From Adenophora triphylla var. japonica (taxonomy: Eukaryota > Streptophyta > Magnoliopsida > Asterales > Campanulaceae), in NCBI GenBank assembly GCA_022495995.1, contig JAFEMH010002456.1, positions 1-64,000 of the forward strand: 64,000 bases of DNA. Reading direction: 5' to 3'. A program made the translations under genes and the position numbers. Within the stretch, counting starts at the first letter, position 1; each line of letters begins with the position of its first letter. A model generated the notes under the pieces. It ran no database searches. It was not told where the DNA came from and worked only from the letters and a program-made list of their open reading frames with translations. Of this stretch, positions 55,584 to 64,000 are shown one piece after another.

Positions 55584-55675
55584 TATAGGGAAAACTGACA
55601 AAATCCTGTTCGAAAAAGGAAGAGAACTCTGCCTGGGTATCGTGTCTCGTGCGAGACACCTTGTCTCGCGCGAGA
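55584..55675 (-). promoter_or_regulatory. Promoter of antisense gene A (element E)
   Basis: Two palindromes, TCTCGCGCGAGA (55664-55675) and GTGTCTCGTGCGAGACAC (55642-55659), lie upstream of CCTATAAAATC on the minus strand (about 55584-55593). The ATG is about 105 bp further at 55480. This is the clearest antisense promoter in the window. Confidence 0.75.
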
Positions 55676-56026
55676 TATCGCTACGGCAAAACAGCAATAG
55701 TTCTGCTCAAACAACAATCTAGCCCCGACTTGACGAAGAAAGTCTCGAAAAAAAACCTGTGCATACAGTTCATAATATGTAGTGCAACACCAAGATCAAG
55801 CTCAAAATTGTGGCCTTGATGTCCATTCCATTCCATTTCCAAAAACATGGAAAGTCGAGAAAGTTAATTAATTAACTAATTAGACCTAGGTTTAGGGGTT
55901 AAGAAAACCATTGTTTTGTGCTACCTACTTGTTTCTAACAGGTACCAAAGAAAAGAGAAATTGTCTGGGCCCACACGGCCAATATGTACAGATCATCAGA
56001 AATCAGACAAAGAGAAAAGGAGGGGA

Positions 56027-58288
56027 TCACGCCATCAAGTCGCTCGAGCTGCCGGCACCTCTGCCATCACCACCACGAGGACTACCATCCCTCCTCGATC
56101 TCTTGGCTCCACAAGTCGGAGTCACCGCCGAGGCCACTGTCGAGGCCGCCAAAGAAGCCTTCTGGAATAGCCTCTCAGACAGGTCCGACACCAGGGCCAT
56201 CAATCCCGCCATCTTGGTCGCTCCACGGTTGTAATCGGCCGCGGACAGAGTGACCTGACAGCAAAAGAAAAGAAATGCTCAGATGAAGTCGGACATATAC
56301 ACTTATATGGACGAATACGAGAGATAATACAAACAGAAACATACCGAGGAGACATCCGGCGGAAGGCGGTAACCCTCGGGAATGTGGTCCAGAGTCGGGA
56401 TATGGCCCATCATCGGCATGCTCCCCATCATGTACGTGTAGCTCAGGGGACCAAAATCCGGCACGAAGGGCAGAGAACCAGTAGACTGAGAAGAAGTGCT
56501 GGGGGCTGATGAACCTGAGGCTGAGGCAGAGGCGGAGCCACGAGCATGCGATCGCCTAGCGCCCACCAGAAGAGGACCCATCAGTCGAGGCAGAAACTCC
56601 GCATAAGAGGCCCCGGGGATAACACAAGCCGTCGCCACATCACCCACCAGAAGACTAGCATAATCGTCGTCTGGAATGGAGTGGGTGGGGTACATCGCCC
56701 TTGGCAGATCCGCTGGCACCATATATGGTAGTCTACCCCGGCCATGCTGTGGAAAGACCCGCTCACCAAGATACATAGTATCCCCCTCCAAAGATGCCAG
56801 CATCCTCTGCATCCCGGTGGCATCCCAAGCACGATGCACCTCCCGCTCCAACAGGGTCCATGGATAAAGGCCCAGCCTCTCATACTCGAAAGTGTCCAGC
56901 ATGGCCCGCGCCTCCGCGACCGTCAGGGTCCACTCCTGATCCTCATCCTCATCAACACTCCGATTGGGGTGGCTCCACCTCCTGATATCCGGGAACGAAG
57001 GGGTCCGGCTCTCCAACTCAAACTTGTACAGCCCAAGGACAGTATAGCCCCATATCTGCACAAGAAAACAAGAGCAGATTCAGCATGAAATACAGACAAA
57101 AGCTACAGATAAAGGACAGAAACAGAACCAAGAGCATACCTCCCAAGCATAAGAATACCTCGACAGGGTATCCTTGGTGTGCCTACACGCCTCATCCATG
57201 GCGTGATAGCAGAAGGCCAGCCCCGCTGAGCCCCAATCATATCCACTCACCTCATCCAGATTCACCAACAAACCTAACAGAGAAAGACGAGCCGTAGAAG
57301 AGTGGTTCGCAAAGATGGTCTCAGAAAGAATATACCAGAGGGCACCCCTCACCAACCGATCAGTAACTGCATTCGGCTTGAGCGCATAATCCTCAATCTG
57401 ACGCCGGAGGGGTGTCAGCTCAGCAGCAAATCCCTTAACCTTGTTAGGGACGAAACCGATCAACTGTCTCCACACGGCTGGACCCGCAGGCTTATAACCC
57501 GAAGTCTTCGGCAGGGGATCACCAATGAACTCTAGCCCCGTGATAGCAAGGAAATCAGTCGAAGTCATGGTCGCTTCCCGAAGCGCAAATGCACGGTGTG
57601 GGTAGTATCCCACCACCTCTCCCTGATCGCCTGAAGAACTTGGGGAGTCCGCCTCATCCCCTGAAGGTTATCAACAAAAGTTAAAAGCCCCATTTGGGCC
57701 ATTCTATCTCTAACCCCTTCAAGGTCCTTGATCTTGTCCCACAAAGCTCTCGCCAATTTTGGGCTCCCACGGCAATTCTTCGTTGGCCTATATGACTGAA
57801 AAACAGAAGAAAAACAAAAAGGGCAATGTTAGAAATCATTCCATGTCAGAAAATCAATGAAATAGAAGAAAATTTTTCATTGAGGCATTTCATCGAACGC
57901 TTGGCGTGCGTACAAGAAAAGCTTGCCCAAGGATGCCATTAATGATTCGAATCAACCTCTCCTACAATCCTTGATGTGTAGGAGGCTCATACGCACACAA
58001 TGCAATAACAATCATCCAACAAAATGCACAAAATCAGAACATGCAAGAAGGAACCTAGTTCTAGACAAAAACAAAGAAAAATAACCATTGATGGAATTTG
58101 AATTCAAGACAAAGTGGGTTCAAGCTCAATGCAATGTAAGAAACAAGAGGTGGGAGAGAAACTCTTACCAAACCTTCCCGAACGGCGGTGTAGATGTGCA
58201 CGTGCCTATCGAATGTGAGGTCATCACGGGGATAGTCCTTCCCTAGTAAATAACTCCCCAAAATAGGATTCATTTGTTCTTGAGCCAT
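56027..58288 (-). pseudogene. Antisense gene B of element E, plant-mobile-domain-like, four exons
   Basis: Exon 1 58288-58169 (MAQEQMNPILGSYLLGKDYP), donor GTAAGAG. Exon 2 57795-57140 after TTTTTCAG, with SPKLARALWDKIKDLEGV, the PMD-like RWWDTTHTVHL and TSTDFLAITGLEF, ending YAWE before GTATGC. Exon 3 57055 to about 56346 (IWGYTVLGLYKFE; donor GTATGT). Exon 4 56255-56027, stop TGA. All introns are phase 0 with GT-AG ends. The only defect found is one missing G near 57577 in a G run, which shifts the frame just after WWDTTHTVHL. Exon 2 shares LLGLLVNLDEVSGYDWGSAG with the C copy. The Ser/Ala-rich C-terminus has a basic patch (GAKRSRRDG) that could be a nuclear signal. PMD family proteins have no proven enzyme activity. 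Confidence 0.8.
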
Positions 58289-58432
58289 TGATTATGGAGG
58301 GAGAGAGGATTGAGAATTGATTGGGAGAAGAATCACCAAGCAATCCACGAAAAATTGCAGAGAAAAACGACCTTGGCTCGAGCTAGGGAGGGAATTTGAA
58401 AAGGATGTTTTCAAATTAAAAAGAGGAGTTGT

Positions 58433-58492
58433 TATTATATTAGCCCCGACAGTACAAGTCTCGCACGAGATAAGAAGTATCGCGCTAGATAT
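58433..58492 (-). promoter_or_regulatory. Promoter of antisense gene B (element E)
   Basis: TCTCGCACGAGA (58459-58470) and a decayed second copy (58479-58492) lie just upstream of CTAATATAATAAC (about 58433-58445) on the minus strand; the ATG is at 58288. Confidence 0.6.
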
Positions 58493-58759
58493 TCCTTCTG
58501 GAATTTGACAAAATTGTCCTCGATAATAAGCGTCTACGCAACGTCAAAATTCAAAATTTTGACACATTTACCCTTGAAAATGATAAACTAGCAAGGAAAC
58601 GTGGAAAAACCGGCACCGCAAGTCACGGAATGAGCCGAACGTAACGCCCGCACGATCGCCCGGTACGGCACCAGTCGCCCGAAAACCGAGTGGTCCAAAA
58701 AATCAACTCAATCCACAGGATTCAGAGCCCAAAAAGGTGAATCCTCAAATTAAAAGCTC

Positions 58760-59050
58760 GGTCCAACGCCCAGATAGGTGGATCGTCATCATAAAAGCTC
58801 GATCCAACGCCCAGACAGGTGGATCGTCAACAGAAAAAGTCCGGTCCAATGCCCAGATAGGTGGATTGTCATTAGAAAGGCCGGTCTAACGCCCAGACAG
58901 GTGGATCGTCATCAGGAAAAAGCTCGATCCAACGCCCAGACAGGTGGATCGTCGAACCAAAAGCCCGATTCAACGCCCAAACAGGTGAATCGTCATCCTC
59001 AACAACAAAAAGCCCGATTCGGAGCCCAGAAAGGCGAATCGTCACAAAAC
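58760..59050. repeat. Minisatellite of about 41-43 bp, seven copies (element E)
   Basis: Units read GATCCAACGCCCAGACAGGT then GGATCGTCATCA plus a variable AAAAGCTC joint, starting near 58760, 58801, 58843, 58883, 58926, 58969 and 59019. Confidence 0.9.
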
Positions 59051-59269
59051 CGACAGGACTCAAAGGACCGAAAAGGTAAGCCTTTGTTTTCTAACATATT
59101 TCCCGCAGGTTCGGAGCCCAGACATGCGAATCTTCAAAAAGGTATATTCAGAATTGGGTCTTGATTTGATTCCTCAGTATGAATTTATCTTTCAAAACAA
59201 AATCTCCTCGATTTTCAAAAAATAATTTTCAAAATACCTAAAGCAGCCTTTTCGTGTTTTGGAGTTGAA

Positions 59270-59399
59270 CTACGTCATGGTCTGATTCTCCGATAGAGAT
59301 ACGTAGGAAGCCGTGCGGTCCGACCATCCCGATGTTCAGAATGATGTCTTTTCTATCGACGACATGACTTCTTCCATAAGTCTTGTCGCCGAGGGGCTC
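59270..59399 (+). other. Pre-LTR hairpin and polypurine tract of element E
   Basis: CTACGT...ACGTAG (59270-59306) with inner TCTC/GAGA, then GAGGGGCTC (59391-59399) directly before the LTR. Confidence 0.75.
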
Positions 59400-60370
59400 T
59401 GTAGACACCCCATTCTGAACACATCGGATCATATTTATGCCACTCTAAGTCTCGCTTTGAGTCAAGAAGTAGGAATCCACCATTTCGTCATGTTTCGTTA
59501 AGTTTTGACTAACCATCGTTAGTTTGGGACTAAACTGCATACGAGATAACGAGGAAAGGACAGAATTGTCCACAGGAACAATATCTCGCCGCGAGATGGC
59601 GTGTCCCGCGCGAGATATCGTCCCTCTGCAGCATGCAGAAGACAGTTTCCTCATCGGTTTCAACCTCTTTTCGGGATAAGATTTTATCCATCCGGCCAAC
59701 CAATAGAGTTTGGAGTCTGAAAGCTTCTTGAAGTGTTTGATCTCATCTTCGACACTTCTCCAACCCCTATAAATACTTGGTGACTTCCAAGAATCAGGAG
59801 AGGACAAATTTTCACAACACACACATATTTTGTTGGTTTCTTTCCCTGAAAGGTTCCTACAAAATCACCCTAAAAATCACCTCAAAGTTTGTTTGTCAAC
59901 CTTGTTGATAAACAAACATCAAGATCCAAGTCAAGGACTGAGGCGAAGCTCTGTCCATATCAAGATTCGATTCTAAACTTGAGTCGAAACTCTGCCCAAA
60001 TCACCTCACGCAAGGTAACCCCTAAAACCCTTTCTAATTGATTACTAGAGTGGTATAAATCTATTGAATCTAGGATCGGCCTAGAGCCTCTCCAAATCAT
60101 GGGGACGGTCTCGAAGCAATCGATCCTACATTCCGTTTAACCCCGTTAAATGGATCTTTATTTGTTATATTTGAAATCGTCTTATTTTCTCTGAAAACCT
60201 CTCTTTTCTTTAGCAAGACCAATCTCCGGATTGGGTGGAATGGATGCTCCTTGACCTACCCATTCCATAACCTAAGCCCCGAACCCAATTTCTTTCAAAA
60301 AAAATGGTTTTTTTATGTTTTCCAAACGAATAATATAGGTGGCGACTCGAAATCAATCACAGCGCTCACA
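59400..60370 (+). repeat. Element E 3' LTR
   Basis: TGTAGACACCCC to GCTCACA, same length as the 5' LTR, followed by the GGGAC duplication (60371-60375). Confidence 0.97.
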
Positions 60371-60375
60371 GGGAC

Positions 60376-61056
60376 GAGTCATGCCAGCGGTCAAATTTGG
60401 TCCGTACAACGATCCCTTTGCTGATTTGGTTTTGGTATTTAACAAGGTTTCTCCCCTAAAAGTTAGGGATTTATACTTAGTATAAATAGGAGCATTGGTC
60501 AGCCAAAAACACATGTAATTTTGGGATTATGAAACACAAAATTGAGATCTAGATTTAGAATCAAAGATCAAAATTCTTTTAGCCATTGATTATTGAAAAT
60601 CGTTTTTCACTAATTGGAATCATCTAGCAATCAATCAAGAAGCGTTCTTGATCCGATCGAGCGTGGATTACCGATAGAGGGTGATAGGTTAATCACCAAA
60701 AGCTTGAAGCCTTTTCGTTCGTTGATTCAACACAAGGTATAGAACAAGGAGAAGATCAAAAACCTTCATTATCGGTTTTTGAGATTCGTTTGGCATTCGC
60801 TATTGAAGATCTATTTTGAATTAACAAATCGCATTCAAGGTATGCAAATTCTATTCCATATAAAGTTTCTAATCTCTTCATGCTAGACGGATTTAGGGCT
60901 AGGGTTTTGATGTTATTGTTAAAGTTTAAATCTTCAAAAGATTTCTCATTTCTTTATTTGAGGCAAACAATCTTTATAGTTGTTTTTCAAGAAAATCTTG
61001 AAATCACCATTGTTTTACAACCCTAATACTTGGAGATGACACCTTAAGATTGAACA
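60376..61056 (+). repeat. Element F 3' LTR, second part
   Basis: Continues the palindromic U3 (GACGAGTCATGCC spans 60373), then the TATA box GTATAAATAG (about 60480) and an AT-rich R/U5. The right end is tentative. Confidence 0.6.
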
Positions 61057-61478
61057 TTTTCCTCTTTTTGAATTTTATGGCCACTTTTCTGAATAATTCA
61101 GAAGCTGCCACCTGCTACTCAAATCTAATCGATGTAACATAAAGTATTAAATAAGATACAAAAAAAAAGCTTACTGCACACACACACACACAAAACTTTC
61201 AAAAAAAGGTTTAGAAAGTCTTATGGACATGATGCATTTCGGGTGAGAACAAAAATCTCTTCCCGATTCGTAACGTGACCTCCGAACTCAAAATCTCACA
61301 TCAAAAGCGTTTTGTCAATGTTTTGGGCTCACAACAAAATGGTGTGGCGACTCTAACAAAACGGCGTGGCGACTCTATTTTCAAAGAAATTCACCCGTCT
61401 AATGTTTAAAACATTTTCAAACCCTAAGGGGCGAGCCCCCCGACGCACTCAGGCGCCTTGCCGGATCGGGTAATTTCA
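61057..61478 (+). repeat. Element G: 3' part of a Tat-type LTR
   Basis: CA microsatellite (61176-61191), TTTCGGGTGAG, CGTAACGTGACCTCCGAACT, two TGGCGACTCT copies (61345 and 61367) and the end CGGATCGGGTAATTTCA follow the U5 layout of C. The 5' part of this LTR is missing, most simply because F inserted into it; that part would lie left of the window. Confidence 0.65.
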
Positions 61479-62439
61479 CCCACTTACAAGCAATTTTTTT
61501 TATTTATATTAAAACTATTTTTTAACAACTCTCACCACCCCACCCACCCACCCAGCAACCTCCCTCCCACGATCAAACTTTTTTAACTCATAATTAATTT
61601 AATTTATTTTTAACAACTCCTCCAGCTAACACCACTCCCCTACTCTCGGCTACCCACCCTATCCCCCACACTTTCGACTACCCACCCTACCCCACCCCCA
61701 CTCCCTACACTATCACCATCATAGCCTACCATCATATTACCATTTACATTTCTCCCACCAGCATACCCTACCCCTACCCTACCCCACACCCACCCACCTC
61801 ACTTCTACTAATTCCCACCTCCTACCCTACCACCTCACCACCATCACCCTACTCTCACCATATCTATTTCAACTTATATCAAATTTTATTTTTATCGAAA
61901 AATATTTTTCTTTAATTTATTAAATACGTGGAAATATTTTTCGTAAAATATTTTTTTATCAAACAATCGAAAACATATTTATGTCATTTTTCGAAAAAAC
62001 ATTTTCATTTTACAAAAAATATTTTACGTGAAATTATTTTTCGTAACTAGTTTTATTTGAAACAAACGAAATCTTAATATCTGTAAAGAAAAAAATAAAA
62101 AGGGAATGAAATTGGGGTTAGCGTGACAATTGCCCAATTAATCAAGAAAGGACAAATTAGTTGAATCCACCTGAGTGACACCCCATAATTTTTGGTAAAG
62201 TGGTCTGCCCTTTCCCTAACAATTCATTGGAAGGATGCAATTATTTTTATCATCCCATGAGCTTAATCATTTGGATAACCAAACCTATTTTGAACCCTTT
62301 TCCTTGTTATATGAACTGTTAGGACCAAAATAAATAAATAAATAAATTGAATCTCAAATATATTTAAGGCTAATTTCACTGCTCACCAATAACATTTAGT
62401 CAAATTTTAATATTCATCATTTTTATTTCACATTTTTTG
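61479..62439. other. Flanking AT-rich DNA, no gene seen
   Basis: C-rich CCCACCC runs (61540-61860) and a self-complementary AAAATATTTTTCG stretch (61890-62045) of the kind found in short dispersed repeats. No ORF or RNA gene was recognised. Confidence 0.5.
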
Positions 62440-62520
62440 CTTTTATAGTTCGACAAGCTCTGTTCGAGATCAACTCGTTTGAGCTTGACTCGGACTCGAC
62501 TCGTTAAAAACTCGAATGAA

Positions 62521-62594
<74 letters not shown>

Positions 62595-62880
62595 CTCGTT
62601 TAGGCTCGAGTTCGATTACAACTCGAATTAGGGTTCGATAAAGCTCGTTTGATTTCAGATTTTTTTAAAAAAAATAAGTCGAAGCTCGAGCTTGGCTCGT
62701 TATTACTCGAGTTCGAGCAGCTCGCGAAAAGCTCGAAACTTGATTCGAGCGGAGCTCGAACAGGCATTCTGGGCTCGAGCTCGAGCTCGAGCTCGAGAAA
62801 AGCTCGAGCTCATTTAAAAGTTAACGAGCTCAAGCTCAAAACATCAAAAGCTCGGCTCGGCTCGTTTACGGCCCTAGATC
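62440..62880. repeat. GCTCGAGCT-rich dispersed repeat split by an AT microsatellite
   Basis: Many overlapping AGCTCGAG and GGCTCGTTTA words in both orientations make this segment self-complementary. A similar GCTCGAGCTCGGCTCGTT repeat is widespread in plant genomes and may be MITE-derived; ends and TSD were not found. Confidence 0.55.
62527..62591. repeat. (TA)n microsatellite
   Basis: About 32 uninterrupted TA units. Confidence 0.97.
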
Positions 62881-62925
62881 AGGGAGTAGATACATAGATG
62901 TGTGAATGAGATTAGTGCGCGCGCA

Positions 62926-62942
62926 AACACACACACACACAT

Positions 62943-62996
<54 letters not shown>

Positions 62997-63099
62997 GTAT
63001 ATGTATATGTGTATATATATGTATATATGTATATATATATGTATATATATGTGTATATGTGTATATATATGTATATATGTATATATATGTATATATATG

Positions 63100-63150
<51 letters not shown>

Positions 63151-63152
63151 TG
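62926..63152. repeat. Compound (AC)n-(AT)n-(GTATAT)n microsatellite
   Basis: CA run, then TA run, then TATATGTATA variants to 63152. ORFs of Ile/Tyr/His repeats in all frames are artefacts. Confidence 0.97.
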
Positions 63153-63312
63153 TGAGTATAGATGGTTGGGTAGGAGAGAGAAAGTGGAGTAAGTGGGTAG
63201 TGGTTGTGAGCGGAGAGATGTGGATCCCATTTCCATTTTAGGAAAGTGTAGATTATTGTGGGACGTTCAAAAGGAATAATTTTGCAGATTATCGTGGGAC
63301 GGAAGGAGTATA
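63153..63312. mobile_element. Stowaway/mariner-like MITE fragment
   Basis: The right end read on the minus strand is TACTCCTTCCGTCCCACGAT, the typical Stowaway-type terminus, repeated internally as CGTCCCACAATAATCT. The left terminus merges with the microsatellite and was not located. It carries no transposase. Confidence 0.55.
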
Positions 63313-63390
63313 TACATATGTATATGTATATATACATATACATATGTATATGTACATATACATATACATATATATATATATATATATATT
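63309..63390. repeat. (TATACA/TATATG)n microsatellite
   Basis: Alternating TATACATATG variants passing into TA units. Confidence 0.9.
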
Positions 63391-64000
63391 CTACTTTATA
63401 TTGGACTTATTTTTCTTATTCCATTCCATTTTAAATCAAATTATCAAAAATGGCAAAAAAAATGTACTGTTTCTTCCCGTCATTCTCTCTCCGACTCTAC
63501 TTTTATATTTACAAAATCAATCAACTTACTATTACTCTCACTCATTCTATTTCTACTTTAATTTTTATACTTACAACACCTATTTTTGCCATTAAGATTT
63601 TTTTTTTTTTAAATCCATTTATGGCACACTTAAAAGGGTTGGTTAGCATGTCTCGTTGATTGGTGTCACTGGGTCCTACTACACTCCTACTCATGCCTCT
63701 TGTTTTTCCATGCCAGCTTTACAATCTTTACAGATTTTAAACTATTAGTAGTAGTACGGCACTTAATTAACCTCTTTTTTATTTCATTTACCCCCTTTTC
63801 CATTATTGAAATTTCACAAAAATAGGACAATAAAAAAAAAGGGGATAAACAAGATAATAAATTGTAGTATTTGAGTTCTTTTCGATTTGATTATTTTCCC
63901 TTTTTAACGTATCCGTCGGTTTAATGCAAATAACAATATCATCATTTTAAGCATTGGTGAAGCCTTGTATATATGAAGGGGGTCACTTGACCCCTTCAAT
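63391..64000. other. AT-rich flank, no gene seen
   Basis: Sequence such as CTCACTCATTCTATTTCTAC resembles internal parts of Stowaway-type MITEs. Nothing else was recognised. Confidence 0.4.

Larger units (their letters stand above)
44628..60370 (+). mobile_element. Element E: complete 15.7-kb Ty3/gypsy Tat-type retrotransposon
   Basis: LTRs 44628-45598 and 59400-60370 (971 bp each) with TG...CA ends, TSD GGGAC (44623-44627 and 60371-60375), PBS at 45600 and polypurine tract GAGGGGCTC at 59391-59399. The order is gag-protease, G-patch linker, RT, RNase H, archaeal-type RNase H, integrase, hairpin, antisense gene A, antisense gene B, minisatellite, hairpin. By eye the LTRs differ at about 25 substitutions and 2-3 one-base indels (roughly 2.6 percent), so it is fairly young. 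Confidence 0.97.
40018..61056 (+). mobile_element. Element F: Ty1/copia retrotransposon, 3' part, split by E
   Basis: Leader, gag, protease, truncated integrase, RT and RNase H occupy 40018-43508. The 3' LTR starts at 43523 (TGTTGGTGTAAAG) after a purine-rich AAGTGGGAGA, and is broken at 44627 by element E, resuming at 60376. Its right end is not certain (between about 60840 and 61056; TTGAACA at 61056 is a candidate). Its 5' LTR is not in the window because C inserted in or before the leader. Confidence 0.75.

Noticed and set aside
56027..58288. Aminotransferase function for antisense gene B
   Set aside because: The label 'aminotransferase-like' comes from the family name only; no PLP-binding lysine motif was seen.
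61134..61478. A separate short solo LTR starting TGTAACAT with its own TSD
   Set aside because: The bases before 61134 do not match those after 61478, so a truncated LTR of G is more likely.
62874..63343. ORFs rich in Ile, Tyr and His
   Set aside because: Pure microsatellite translation on both strands.

Overview
This is repeat-dense nuclear DNA of a flowering plant, probably a eudicot; the species cannot be fixed from the sequence. No host gene was recognised. Nearly all of 1-61478 is a nest of LTR retrotransposons, and 61479-64000 is AT-rich flank with microsatellites and MITE-like repeats.

Nesting, read from LTR ends, primer-binding sites and target-site duplications (TSDs): G, a Ty3/gypsy Tat-type LTR whose 3' end survives to 61478, appears to be split by F, a Ty1/copia element (40018 to about 61056; its 5' end is left of the window). 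F contains C (Tat-type, plus strand, 5786-40017) and E (Tat-type, plus strand, 44628-60370, complete, TSD GGGAC). C contains A (minus strand, 1-5785, entering from the left), D (copia-type solo LTR, 11713-13210, TSD GATTT) and B (minus strand, 19993-39156, complete, 19.2 kb, TSD CATAC). A, B, C and E share a primer-binding site or pol order typical of the large Tat/Ogre group: gag, protease, G-patch linker, RT, RNase H, archaeal-type RNase H, integrase, and a long 3' region. All pol genes seen are broken.

The most interesting feature lies between pol and the 3' LTR of B, C and E. Each carries the same two-gene cassette on the strand opposite to gag-pol. Gene A is next to pol and is DUF7745-like. 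Gene B is next to the LTR and is plant-mobile-domain-like, with four exons and phase-0 introns where they could be tested. Each family also has its own palindrome: GGTCCGTACGGACC in B, a TCTCGCGCGAGA core in E, AGTCCGGCCGGACT in C. It occurs in the LTR upstream of the TATA box and again about 120-200 bp upstream of the start codon of both antisense genes. This looks like an element-specific regulatory circuit, with palindromes as shared operators and antisense proteins as candidate readers. Extra genes in Tat elements are known; the shared-palindrome arrangement is, as far as I know, not described.

Other recurring structure: a CTACG...CGTAG hairpin after pol and before the polypurine tract of B, C and E; a PBS-like TGGCGACTC inside every Tat LTR; minisatellites of about 41-42 bp before the 3' LTRs; and an unusual clustering of B-LTR differences at CHG sites, which suggests consensus errors.
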